Shown here piece by piece: positions 27,043 to 35,230 of a stretch of DNA of 64,000 bases. Every line of letters begins with the position of its first letter. The first letter of the stretch is position 1. A program made the position numbers and the translations under genes. Origin of the DNA: Teredinibacter waterburyi (GTDB lineage: Bacteria; Pseudomonadota; Gammaproteobacteria; Pseudomonadales; Cellvibrionaceae). The notes beneath the pieces were generated by a model. That model searched no databases, was not told where the DNA came from, and saw only the letters and a list, made by a program, of their open reading frames with translations. Location of the stretch: contig NZ_MRUH01000103.1 in NCBI RefSeq assembly GCF_001922985.1, forward strand, positions 1-64,000. The letters run 5' to 3'.

Positions 27043-27678
27043 CTAGACACGCCTATGTTTGTTACCTTTTACTACAATTACCACACCGTAATATACCAGT
27101 AGTGTAAGGCCAAGCAATCCCAACACACCAAGTGCTAAATTGATCTGCCGTTGGCCGAGCCATTGTAGGTAGTGTATTTTGTACAGGGTATTTATGATCT
27201 TGGTGTCTAACCCGCGCTGACGAATACTGAGGGTATTCCAGTCTAGTGTAAGTTCCACGCCTGTGGTGGTTACGTATGTGCTGTTAAGTCCTTGACTATG
27301 CCGCTCAGTATTATTTGGGCTAATAATACCGTAGCGTTCTCTATTTATTGCTATGGCGTCCTCTAACAATAAGATGATATCGCTTTCGCTGGGTTGGGGA
27401 AATATAGCTAAATTTTGGGCATTTAGGTGATGAGTTTCACTGCCCTGTTTCACAAGTAAGTGATAGCCAAGAATCGTACGTTTAATATTAAGCTCCAACC
27501 AACCCGGTTGCGTGTTAACAGTGAAGCCCTGTTCAATTGGGTAAACCTTAGGGGCTATTTGTTGGTAGGCGCCGTCGTAGCCTGGCTTAGTTAGGAATAT
27601 AAGCCCGGTTATAATCCAACCGATAAAGGGTAAAACGAGTATCAATCCCGCTATCTTATGTATTTTTCGTGGTGTCAT
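27043..27678 (-). CDS. PepSY-associated membrane protein
   Basis: About 211 aa from the ATG at 27678; a TTG three codons earlier is in frame. The N-terminal helix (KIHKIAGLILVLPFIGWIITGLIF) has the His-containing start typical of PepSY transmembrane proteins. A periplasmic domain of about 130 residues follows (LLEDAIAINRERYG, VELTLDWNTLSIRQ), then HYLQWLGQRQ and a C-terminal helix. The family occurs beside siderophore receptors or as small reductase subunits. No such partner is adjacent, so the function is open. The gap of 74 bp to the PNPOx-like gene allows an operon. Confidence 0.75.
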   Translation of the reverse strand: MTPRKIHKIAGLILVLPFIGWIITGLIFLTKPGYDGAYQQIAPKVYPIEQGFTVNTQPGWLELNIKRTILGYHLLVKQGSETHHLNAQNLAIFPQPSESDIILLLEDAIAINRERYGIISPNNTERHSQGLNSTYVTTTGVELTLDWNTLSIRQRGLDTKIINTLYKIHYLQWLGQRQINLALGVLGLLGLTLLVYYGVVIVVKGNKHRRV

Positions 27679-27906
27679 TAGTTTCAACTGAATTTCGGAA
27701 ATGGCGAAGAGCTTTGTTTGAGATCTTTTTTTGTCACAACTTCGACCTTGACACTATAAGTTATTAACCTAACGAATTGAAGGTGTTAGCTTTGTATTTG
27801 AATGTGTGGAGTAGAGAGCGTTTTTTTATAGCATATAAATGTTGAAATATATAATACTAAATATTACCGGGAAGTTGGTTAAGAGTGCTCTTGAATAGGC
27901 ATGTGT

Positions 27907-27935
27907 TGCCAGCGCATACCGATGAAGCGCTGGCA
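27907..27935 (-). terminator. Hairpin after the carboxyethyl-ornithine-synthase-like gene
   Basis: TGCCAGCGC, 11-nt loop, GCGCTGGCA is a perfect 9-bp stem starting 11 bp after the stop codon on the minus strand. No U run follows, so it may be a weak or Rho-assisted terminator. Confidence 0.55.
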
Positions 27936-27946
27936 GGGGTTAGTTA

Positions 27947-29125
27947 TTAGGCCGCATTCTTAGGGGCAATACTTTTATCGGGCTCTATAAGAGCGTGTGG
28001 GTATTCATCTTCACGATTTTGGAATGCAAGAATAGCGGGGCTTTTTATAACACCACAATCAATATTGATTGCGCGCCGAATAGTCTCATTTTCAAACCAA
28101 CTCTTACGACCGGCGAGTACAGCGGGTAAATAGACAATAAGTGCAGCTGAAATTGATCGCGTTGCACTTTCCCATAAATAGCTAGGGGTGTGATCTACCG
28201 CGTAGTAATCAATGGTTTCGTACTTAAACATTGGCTTCTTAAACGTTGTAGGTTTAGCGAAAAAGAAGCCCATGCCCTCATCGCAACTCACATCAATAAT
28301 TAGACTATTGTGCTTTAGACTTGCCTTTTCCGCTTCGATAATAAAATCCGTAGGGCAGGCAGTGTCTTGAAAGGTTCCGTTTACGATAATATCGGATTCG
28401 CTAATCAGGTCATTCAACGGCCGTGAAGAACCGTCGTGTTCCACCACCATCATGCGAGCCTCGCTATGATCACCGGCGCGAATTCGAACGTAGTTACAAT
28501 CGAGTACTTCTTCACGCACTTCATGCTCGGGACGTTGAATACAGATGGTGATGTCTCTAAACCCGTGAGCCTTAAGTGCGTATATTGCACCACGGCTTAC
28601 TGCGCCGAAACCGAAAATAATTGTTTTACGTTGATTACCGTAATGACCGTCAATACCTTTAAGTTGCAGCGCATGTATTACCGCGCAGTAGCCTGCCATT
28701 TCATTGTTTTTGTAAAAGGTATGGCGTCCAACCTGACCGCTGGGTGACCAAATAAACATGTCCTCAAAGGCGATGAGTGTCTGTTTACGATCGAGTGCTG
28801 CTTGGGTTATATCCTGCTGCTGTACGCAATGCACATAACCCCATAGGGTTCCTCCTTCGCGAAGATCCTGTAGATCAGCCAATACGGGCTTGGCAATAAT
28901 TACGGTGCCAATATCTGCCAATAGTTCGTGTCGCGTCGCAACGCCACCAGACAGAGACGTGATCTGCGCATCTGTAATACCAAATGGTAAGCCATAACCT
29001 TCTTCGAATATAAGTTGTTGGCGAAGCGCTTCCGGAATTCGAGATAAGTGCTCGGGATGGATAGGGAAGCGTCGTTCGTCTTCTTTTCTAGAAGTCCCAA
29101 TGACTCCTACGCGTGATGTCTTCAT
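27947..29125 (-). CDS. N5-(carboxyethyl)ornithine synthase-like dehydrogenase
   Basis: 392 aa from the ATG at 29125 (AGGAAAC upstream); the open frame extends to 29170 without a ribosome site. The protein belongs to the alanine dehydrogenase/PNT superfamily: N-terminal RVGVIGTSRKEDERRFPIHP and EEGYGLPFG, a Rossmann segment IIFGFGAVSRGAI, and C-terminal DVSCDEGMGFFFAKPTTF. The FYKNNEMAGYCAVIHAL and HTPSYLWESATRSIS segments resemble the lactococcal N5-(carboxyethyl)ornithine synthase, which reductively condenses an amino acid with pyruvate using NADPH. Its actual amino-acid substrate is unknown. A structured non-coding segment lies 125 bp upstream. Confidence 0.78.
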   Translation of the reverse strand: MKTSRVGVIGTSRKEDERRFPIHPEHLSRIPEALRQQLIFEEGYGLPFGITDAQITSLSGGVATRHELLADIGTVIIAKPVLADLQDLREGGTLWGYVHCVQQQDITQAALDRKQTLIAFEDMFIWSPSGQVGRHTFYKNNEMAGYCAVIHALQLKGIDGHYGNQRKTIIFGFGAVSRGAIYALKAHGFRDITICIQRPEHEVREEVLDCNYVRIRAGDHSEARMMVVEHDGSSRPLNDLISESDIIVNGTFQDTACPTDFIIEAEKASLKHNSLIIDVSCDEGMGFFFAKPTTFKKPMFKYETIDYYAVDHTPSYLWESATRSISAALIVYLPAVLAGRKSWFENETIRRAINIDCGVIKSPAILAFQNREDEYPHALIEPDKSIAPKNAA

Positions 29126-29531
29126 GTGCCGTTTCCTAGTTATGAAAAAATTCAATAAGTGGGACTGCATGAACGAATTATCACTTTCGCCAATAGGCCT
29201 GTTTTTTTATGCGCTGTATAACTCAAGCGCTGCAGATAGTTAGCAAAGGACGCTCTGCTGAAATGAGTGGGAGACAAAGCTGGTGCACCACACGAAAGAT
29301 AGCAGCAGATTGCATGCACTCATTGCGTGATAACTTTCGGAGTGAATGTAAAAACGCAGAGCGTTGGAGAGAAATTTGATGTGTGAGATAAAATTAGCTG
29401 ATATATAGCAGCCTTAGCCAATCAACGAATAGACTATGATCATTGCGTGGCTGATAGCTATTGTAACACAGTCGAGTCTAGTCAGTTTGCGTTTGTGATA
29501 TGCGGAATAATACTAGGCGAAAGAGGAATAA
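29126..29531. other. Intergenic region with structured segment
   Basis: 406 bp between minus-strand genes. It contains the nested inverted repeats described separately at 29250-29364. CATTGCGTG occurs twice (near 29321 and 29441). No coding frame with a ribosome site was found. Confidence 0.5.
29250..29364 (-). ncRNA. Candidate structured RNA or leader element
   Basis: Outer arms ACGCTCTGC (29250-29258) and GCAGAGCGT (29356-29364) are perfectly complementary over 9 bp. Inside, AATGAGTG (29262-29269) pairs perfectly with CACTCATT (29317-29324). CGAAAG (29293-29298) is complementary to CTTTCG (29334-29339) and would form a pseudoknot with the inner stem. The nesting is more than expected for random spacer. 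It is 125 bp upstream of the dehydrogenase start and so could be its leader RNA, or a small RNA or palindromic element. No known riboswitch class is recognised. Confidence 0.35.
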
Positions 29532-30128
29532 CTAATCGACTAGTTCAATCTCAAGGCTATAAAGGAGTCGAATCGCTTCAAAGCGGCTAAACTTGGCCTT
29601 CTTAATCTTGTTTATGTAGATGTCAATATCGTAGTCGGTGGCTTCAGAAAAGTCCGCACCCGTTAAATTGGTGTTGGCAAAGAGGCTGCCCGCTAAGTCC
29701 GTGTGTGTAAAATTCGCGTTGCTAAAATCACCTTCGCGAAAATCAGTATTATGGGCCTTGCATTCCTCAAGCACTAACTCTTGCAGAACGAGGCCATAAA
29801 AAGAACAATCGCTGAGTATTGAGTTGTAAAACTTAATAGGCGAACTAAACATCAAGCTTGGCCATGCCACTCTGGTCCAGTTTATACCCAGTAATTTCGA
29901 GTTTTTAAAGCATACATCAGAAAACTTGCTGTATTCCAGTTTTGCATTGCTCAGATTGCAGTTGCTGAAATCGCAATCAACAAAATTACACCTTTTAAAG
30001 CTCGCTTCACTAAAATCACATTTCTGAAATGTACAGCCGTCGAACTCTTTCGATATTATTTCTTGGCCGGAAAAATCCATGCTTACGAAATTATCCGACC
30101 AATATTCATTTTTTTCTTCTAAGTTCAT
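29532..30128 (-). CDS. Pentapeptide-repeat protein
   Basis: 198 aa. From about residue 17 nearly the whole length follows the A(D/N)LxX five-residue periodicity (CDFSE ASFKR CNFVD CDFSN CNLSN AKLEY), predicting a right-handed quadrilateral beta-helix. A break around 85-100 (WTRVAWPSLMFSSPI) separates two helical parts. The C-terminal 35 residues (YDIDIYINKIKKAKFSRFEA) are a helical cap. It shares the fold and approximate size with Qnr proteins, which shield gyrase from quinolones, but the sequence is not a clear Qnr. Function unknown. The ATG at 30128 is preceded by AGAAAGAA. Confidence 0.85.
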   Translation of the reverse strand: MNLEEKNEYWSDNFVSMDFSGQEIISKEFDGCTFQKCDFSEASFKRCNFVDCDFSNCNLSNAKLEYSKFSDVCFKNSKLLGINWTRVAWPSLMFSSPIKFYNSILSDCSFYGLVLQELVLEECKAHNTDFREGDFSNANFTHTDLAGSLFANTNLTGADFSEATDYDIDIYINKIKKAKFSRFEAIRLLYSLEIELVD

Positions 30129-30248
30129 CAAATATTCTTTCTGCTTTTGACGTGTGTTAACGCTGCCTCATCCATGCTTATGAAATCTCGTCGTCGAGAG
30201 CGTTTTAGGTGTTTGATCTTTATACTCTAGGGTGGGTGAAATAACGGT

Positions 30249-30491
30249 CTAGTCTTTATAGCGAATAGAGGGCGATTTAGCTTCTTCGACTGTGTTGAGT
30301 TCTATAAGCTCCATTCCGTATGTTTCACACTGTCCGCCGGCATGGTAAATTTTTGTATCCAATATATCTTTTAAGTGGAAGCAAGGCGGGTGGACGTATC
30401 GTTGCTGGTTAAATATTTCATCGCCGCGAGCAGCAATGGCGCTTGTCATTAGAAGAAGGTAAAAAAGTATAAAGGCGATCGGCCTGATCAT
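30249..30491 (-). CDS. Small secreted protein, unknown function
   Basis: 80 aa. A signal peptide (MIRPIAFILFYLLLMTSAIAA) is followed by a short mature part with two Cys (PPCFHL, GGQCETYGMEL), probably a disulfide in the periplasm. GAGAG precedes the ATG. It is 60 bp after the acetyltransferase gene and likely cotranscribed with it. No family recognised. Confidence 0.65.
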   Translation of the reverse strand: MIRPIAFILFYLLLMTSAIAARGDEIFNQQRYVHPPCFHLKDILDTKIYHAGGQCETYGMELIELNTVEEAKSPSIRYKD

Positions 30492-30551
30492 AAAAACTCT
30501 CTGTTTATTACTTTGCTGTGTGGTCTTCTGATTTTACGAGGCTGTTAGAGT

Positions 30552-31052
30552 TTACCACGGTTTAGAGTGGATAATTATGTCTCCAGAGAGCTCTCTGATA
30601 CCGCGTAACATAAATACAAATTCTTTAGCCTCTACGTGGCCGTTGTTTTGAAGGAATCTAACGCTACCATTGAAGATGTCGTAGCCATGTTTCGCGTAGT
30701 ATGGGGCTAGTCGCAGTGGGCAAAATAGCGAGCTAAACCTACTTTGTGGCGAAAGAAAATCAGAGCTATGCAGTTTTGAAAACATTGTATATGGGATTTT
30801 CTTGCCTTGATATTCGGGGCGAACGACTACACCGCCTACGCCAATCGTTGAGACGCTCTTACTGTTTATTTCCAGATTGAAACGCGAAAACCCGAGGTGA
30901 GCGATGGCTATTCCGGAGTCCCTAGTCACAATTCTATTTGTTGGCTCTACCCAGCTATATTTGGCTCCCTCAGCAGGGAACACTCGCTCAGCCCATCCAA
31001 AAAGGCTCTTGTGGTCTGCGTCGGTAAGCTGTTGTTCAAATTTACATTTCAT
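30552..31052 (-). CDS. GNAT-family N-acetyltransferase
   Basis: 166 aa. The acetyl-CoA-binding motif A is visible at about 72-92 (GVGGVVVRPEYQGKKIP), preceded by the core strand with IAIAHLGFSRF and followed by a helix and the YYAKHGYDIF segment typical of the GNAT C-terminal strand. Substrate unknown. Part of an apparent minus-strand accessory cluster with the small secreted protein. Confidence 0.8.
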   Translation of the reverse strand: MKCKFEQQLTDADHKSLFGWAERVFPAEGAKYSWVEPTNRIVTRDSGIAIAHLGFSRFNLEINSKSVSTIGVGGVVVRPEYQGKKIPYTMFSKLHSSDFLSPQSRFSSLFCPLRLAPYYAKHGYDIFNGSVRFLQNNGHVEAKEFVFMLRGIRELSGDIIIHSKPW

Positions 31053-31230
31053 ATCTTTGCATACCTACCTAGCTAAGGCGCCTGATAGATTAGAGTTTTT
31101 TGGGTGCCGTAAGTAGATGTTTAAAGTGCAGCAGCTTGTTAGGTATGCCGCATTCGTATATTAGGATTATAATCACCTACTAAACCAATACCTAATCTAT
31201 TGTTGGGTTCAATGCCGTGGGCAAATTACT

Positions 31231-32241
31231 GTGAGCATGCTCTACCGAAATAACAAGAACCAAACCAATCTAAATCGCAAAGGTCTACACCAGCGAAACC
31301 TACATAGGCAGGGCTATGATCTACCAGCTCTGGCAAAAAGTTACCCGCCACTGGCCGAATACGTAAAAGCGAACACTCACGGAAACCTGTCGGTCGAATT
31401 CGCGGATCCGCTGGCAGTAAAAGCCTTAAACACCGCACTATTAGAACACTATTACGACATTATCGATTGGGATATTCCAGAAGGCGCGCTTTGTCCGCCC
31501 ATTCCCGGTAGAGCTGACTACATACATTATATAGCGGAATTGCTGGGTGTTGACGAACCTTCCCGCAACCTACCATCTTCCAGTCTCATCAGCACTCAAC
31601 CGAAAAAAATAACATTGCTCGATATCGGAACGGGTGCAAACGGAATATACCCGCTGTTGGCTAGCCAGATATATGGTTGGCATTGTGTTGGCAGTGATAT
31701 TAATACGCAGTCGCTTGAGAGCGTAGCCTCGATTATCAGCCGTAACGCTAAACTGAAAGGTGGGTTCGAGCTGCGCTTACAGTCGGATAAAAACCATATT
31801 TTTGACGGGATTATTCGCCCGGACGAGTTCTTTGATGTCAGCGTATGCAATCCGCCTTTTCACGCATCTGAATCTGAAGCAACCAAGGGGAGCCTGATTA
31901 AGTTAAGCAACCTTGCACGTAATCGCGGCGAAGAAACAATCAGCCGGACCAATAGCGGAGAAAGTCGAAATACTATACCTACAACTGCGACCCTAAATTT
32001 CGGAGGTATAGAGGCCGAGCTTTGGTGTAACGGTGGTGAACGAATGTTCCTTAAAAAGTTGATAAAAGAAAGTTGTGTTTATTCCGCTCAATGCCGCTGG
32101 TTTACAAGCCTTGTTTCGAAGGCTGACAATGTGAAGCCGGCTAAAAAACTAATCCGCAAGCTTGGTGCAATTGATCTGCGCGAAATCGAAATGAAGCAAG
32201 GGAATAAACGCACGAGAATTTTGGCGTGGACATTTATCTAA
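31231..32241 (+). CDS. rlmF: 23S rRNA (adenine-1618-N6)-methyltransferase RlmF
   Basis: 336 aa, the usual RlmF length. The N-terminal KGLHQRNLHRQGYD motif, the SAM-binding LLDIGTGANGIYPLL and the catalytic NPPFH motif of N6-adenine methyltransferases are all present, with the RlmF-specific IPGRADYIHYIAELL segment and C-terminal KRTRILAWTF. It methylates A1618 of 23S rRNA. Start is a GTG at 31231 or the ATG two codons on (31237); neither has a strong ribosome site. Confidence 0.95.
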   Translation: MSMLYRNNKNQTNLNRKGLHQRNLHRQGYDLPALAKSYPPLAEYVKANTHGNLSVEFADPLAVKALNTALLEHYYDIIDWDIPEGALCPPIPGRADYIHYIAELLGVDEPSRNLPSSSLISTQPKKITLLDIGTGANGIYPLLASQIYGWHCVGSDINTQSLESVASIISRNAKLKGGFELRLQSDKNHIFDGIIRPDEFFDVSVCNPPFHASESEATKGSLIKLSNLARNRGEETISRTNSGESRNTIPTTATLNFGGIEAELWCNGGERMFLKKLIKESCVYSAQCRWFTSLVSKADNVKPAKKLIRKLGAIDLREIEMKQGNKRTRILAWTFI

Positions 32242-32266
32242 AGCCATAAAGGCTAAACTTACTTGG

Positions 32267-32650
32267 TTAAGGTAAACGGCACCTTTCGCAGCGAGTTTTT
32301 CCGGTTAGCCAGCGAGATATTGTGTAGCGGTGTTTGGCAAAGCCTAGGTAGCAGTAATCCGCAATCGGTTTTATCAGGGGCCAGCGTAATGGGGCGGTTA
32401 AATAGCCTAGGCCGACAAGTTGCCATGCTTTATGTGTTACATCTAAGCCCAGTAGCAGTGTCCCGTCATCGGTTATAGCATGAAGTATTCGGCTGGCGTG
32501 TTGTGCGTCGATGTTGGGGTAGTGCTCTAACGCGGCTACGTCGTATAGGTCTACTAGGTGTATGTCTTGTTTATGGTCACGTTGCTTCAGTCTACGCATT
32601 TCGTCCACGCAGAGTGGGCATTGGCTGTCAAAAAAAATGGTAAGCGGCAT
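32267..32650 (-). CDS. DCC-family thiol-disulfide oxidoreductase-like protein (DUF393)
   Basis: 127 aa. The defining N-terminal DxxCxxC motif is present as FDSQCPLC, followed by the family pattern DLYDVAALEHYP, a GxxA(W) helix with HKAWQLVGLGYL and the C-terminal RYTISRWLTG. Proposed to be a thioredoxin-fold protein; the reaction is not established. Convergent with rlmF, 25 bp apart. Confidence 0.87.
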   Translation of the reverse strand: MPLTIFFDSQCPLCVDEMRRLKQRDHKQDIHLVDLYDVAALEHYPNIDAQHASRILHAITDDGTLLLGLDVTHKAWQLVGLGYLTAPLRWPLIKPIADYCYLGFAKHRYTISRWLTGKTRCERCRLP

Positions 32651-32811
32651 GATGGTTGTCTCGCGATTCCTTTGTTCTATTGGTAACTGTATACGTGCAG
32701 TATAGGCTGCGAGATTATCGTGCGATATAGGCCAACACTTTAGGTTAGCTGGATATGAGTCGGTTGAGGGGTGGTTGAAAATAGTTGGTCAGAGCTGACG
32801 CTGCTTTGGCT

Positions 32812-32841
32812 AACAGGGGTGCCCGATTGGACACACCTGTT
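32812..32841 (-). terminator. Hairpin after the LpxH-like gene
   Basis: AACAGGGGTG and CACACCTGTT pair over 10 bp with one mismatch, 44 bp after the stop codon on the minus strand. No T run follows on that strand; four T follow on the plus strand. Confidence 0.45.
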
Positions 32842-32884
32842 TTAACGGTTAGGCGATATATTTTATAGTGTTGTCACTTGGTCA

Positions 32885-33682
32885 CTATGCGGCTTTTAAC
32901 GAGCGCTGGTTGGTTTCGTTATCTAGCCATTCTACGTCGCCGGTAAAATGCAGTAGTCGCAGTTCGCCGGAAAAGTCTTCGGTTAGTGCGGTACAGCTTT
33001 CTATCCAGTCACCGGTGTTAGCGTAAATAAAACCGTCGGTTTGATCTAGGTCTGGGTAGTGAATGTGCCCGCAAACTACGCCGTCGAAGCCGCGCTTTTT
33101 TGCTTCTTCTATGCATTGTTGTTTGTAGCGGTCTATGGCTTGGCGCGCACCAGAGACGTTTTCTTTTATTTGTTTCGATAGGGAAAAGTAGGGTTTCCCT
33201 ATCCATTTCCGCACACGATTTGCCCAGCGATTTAAAAATAGTAGGAAGGTGTAAGCCACTTCGCCTGTTATTTTTGTCATCCAATCGTAGGTCATGTAAG
33301 CATCCATGGCGTCGCCGTGGAATATCCACAAACGCTTGCCAGTTACCGTTTTGTAAACTTCTTGGTGTTCTATTTCGATAGGGCCAAACTTTTGCCCTGA
33401 GAAGTGACGCATCGGATCGTCGTGGTTGCCAGGTATGTAAACTACGCGAGTGCCTTTGTCGGCAAGCTCATAGAGTTTTAACAAAATATGGTAGTGCTCA
33501 CGCGGCCAAAAAATGCGTTTTTTGAGTGACCATAGGTCTACTATATCGCCAACTAAGTAGAGCGTATCGCAGCGAATGCTACTTAAAAATTGGAATAGAT
33601 ACTCTACTTTGCAATCTTTAAAGCCCAGGTGAACGTCGGATATCCAAATGGTGCGAGCATTTATATGCGGCGATACAGACAT
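32885..33682 (-). CDS. UDP-2,3-diacylglucosamine diphosphatase-like metallophosphoesterase
   Basis: 265 aa from the ATG at 33682 (AGAGG eight bases upstream). All calcineurin-type metal motifs are present: DVHLG near residue 15, GDIVDLW near 45, GNHDD near 85, HGD near 120 and GHIHYP near 195. The longer spacing after HGD (YDWMTKITGEVAYTF) and the C-terminal WIESCTAL match the LpxH-like group annotated as UDP-2,3-diacylglucosamine diphosphatases, rather than canonical 240-residue LpxH. A lipid A precursor role is inferred; the reaction is not proven for this subgroup. Confidence 0.85.
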   Translation of the reverse strand: MSVSPHINARTIWISDVHLGFKDCKVEYLFQFLSSIRCDTLYLVGDIVDLWSLKKRIFWPREHYHILLKLYELADKGTRVVYIPGNHDDPMRHFSGQKFGPIEIEHQEVYKTVTGKRLWIFHGDAMDAYMTYDWMTKITGEVAYTFLLFLNRWANRVRKWIGKPYFSLSKQIKENVSGARQAIDRYKQQCIEEAKKRGFDGVVCGHIHYPDLDQTDGFIYANTGDWIESCTALTEDFSGELRLLHFTGDVEWLDNETNQRSLKAA

Positions 33683-34036
33683 TGGCACAACCTCTATTGG
33701 TTTTGCATGCCAGTCTGCCGAGTTTAAATGACGCTTTATTAACAGGATTGTTAATGTTTTGTGACGAGTAGCGATTTACAAGCTCTGTGGCCCTCGCTAT
33801 TTAGTTGGGTCTGCGAATAGAACGTTGGCATCAAATAATACGCCTGTTTGAAAAACTTAAGTGTGTTTTACGGGGCGCGTCTTTGGTAAAGATCACTTTT
33901 CCGCTGATAATTGTGTAGTTGCCGTCTGTTTTGCGATTGGGTTCTAAAAAAGTCGGTCGATTTAAAATTATTCGAATCTTTATTTTATGGGGCTAGCGTA
34001 CAAACTGGGCATTTAACAAACCCAGAGGATACTCAC
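33683..34036. other. Intergenic region with possible coding remnant
   Basis: 354 bp between the divergent metallophosphoesterase and fasciclin genes. It holds the fasciclin promoter and the minus-strand 53-codon frame described at 33831-33992. Nothing else is supported. Confidence 0.5.
33831..33992 (-). pseudogene. Possible remnant of a hydrolase C-terminus
   Basis: A minus-strand frame of 53 sense codons, with no start codon at its head, ends TGA at 33831. The middle reads DGNYTIISGKVIFTKDAPRK, which resembles the closing strands of amidohydrolase-fold proteins (a turn followed by a xxxISGKVxx strand). The resemblance is short and from memory. It may simply be a chance frame. Confidence 0.25.
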
Positions 34037-35002
34037 ATGAAAACGCTAAAAATAGTATGGATTCCTGTTTTACTTTCAGTATTACTTACCGCCTGTGGTG
34101 GTGACGATGATGATAGTATTTTACCCACACCTACCCCCGAGGCTGAAGTAACGGTATCGACAGTCGTAGATGTGGCCGTTGCGAATGGTAACTTTACAAC
34201 ACTGGTTACCGCGTTACAGGCAACCCAATTAGACGCAGTTTTGGATGACCCGAACGGCTCCTTTACTGTGTTTGCACCAACCGATGCAGCTTTCGCCGCT
34301 TTGGGGCAAGAGACGATTAATGCCTTGTTAGCGGATACCGATACACTCTCGGATATTTTGTTGTATCACGTTGTGAGCGGCGCCGAAATTGATGCTGCTA
34401 CCGCGGTTTCGGCTGCGGGCACTACTATCGAAATGGCTAATGGTGACTTTGTCGGTTTGTCGCTAAGTGGTTCCGATCTGTTGGTAAATCTTTCTACGGT
34501 AACCATGACCGATATCATGACCGACAATGGCATTATTCATGTGCTCGATTCGGTATTGATACCACCCGCTGATATGGGCGAACCGACGGATAACATTGTG
34601 GAGACCGCTGTTAACGCAGGTAGTTTTACAACCTTGGTTTCGGCGTTGCAATCCGCTGGTTTGGATACTGTGCTTGCCGACGAAACCGCGACCTTTACGG
34701 TGTTTGCACCAACCGATGCAGCCTTCGAAAAAATTGACGATCAGGCTTTAGCGGATTTGGTTGCCGATAACGATGCGTTAACGGCTGTGTTGTTACAGCA
34801 TGTGGTGAGTGGCGCAGCAGTAGATGCTGTTAGCGCTTATAGCTTAAGTGGAACTATGGTGGAAACCGCCGGTGGTGAGATGATCGAAGTCGCGATTGTT
34901 GATGGCGTGTTAACTGTAGGAGGTGCGGAGGTAACGACTACGAATATTTATACCAGTAACGGTGTGATTCACGTGATTGATACGGTGATTGTTGGCCAGT
35001 AG
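34037..35002 (+). CDS. Lipoprotein with two fasciclin (FAS1) domains
   Basis: 321 aa from the ATG at 34037 (AGAGGA upstream, lipobox LLTAC with C20); the frame extends upstream to 33911 with no signal. After an Asp-rich/TPTP linker there are two FAS1 domains (about 45-185 and 190-321), each with the H1 motif (GSFTVFAPTDAAF, ATFTVFAPTDAAF), the YHVV or QHVV segment and a C-terminal NGIIHVLD or NGVIHVID. FAS1 proteins usually mediate adhesion or bind small ligands; here it would be anchored in the outer membrane. A terminator follows. Confidence 0.92.
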   Translation: MKTLKIVWIPVLLSVLLTACGGDDDDSILPTPTPEAEVTVSTVVDVAVANGNFTTLVTALQATQLDAVLDDPNGSFTVFAPTDAAFAALGQETINALLADTDTLSDILLYHVVSGAEIDAATAVSAAGTTIEMANGDFVGLSLSGSDLLVNLSTVTMTDIMTDNGIIHVLDSVLIPPADMGEPTDNIVETAVNAGSFTTLVSALQSAGLDTVLADETATFTVFAPTDAAFEKIDDQALADLVADNDALTAVLLQHVVSGAAVDAVSAYSLSGTMVETAGGEMIEVAIVDGVLTVGGAEVTTTNIYTSNGVIHVIDTVIVGQ

Positions 35003-35009
35003 TTTCCCC

Positions 35010-35043
35010 AAACTGGGCCCTTTAAGTTTGGGCTCAGTTTTTT
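35010..35043 (+). terminator. Intrinsic terminator after the fasciclin gene
   Basis: AAACTGGGCCC, short loop, GGGCTCAGTTT and a T run: about 11 bp with one mismatch. Confidence 0.85.
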
Positions 35044-35230
35044 ATATTAAGTTTAAACTTCTGTCAGAAGTTATTAGGTTAACCGTGAATACTTTGCTCG
35101 TTATGTGTCTGCCGTTAGAAATTTGAGCGAGTGTCGATTAGGTTGGAAAAAGGTGTGTGGTAACGCTGGAGGGTTTACAATCGCAGTCAGCGTATTTTGC
35201 CGAAAACTAGACGATGAACCCAGCTAAACT

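Noticed and set aside
29532..30128. Chromosomal Qnr quinolone-resistance gene
   Set aside because: The pentapeptide fold is shared but the sequence, the break in the helix and the C-terminal cap do not match Qnr as I know it.
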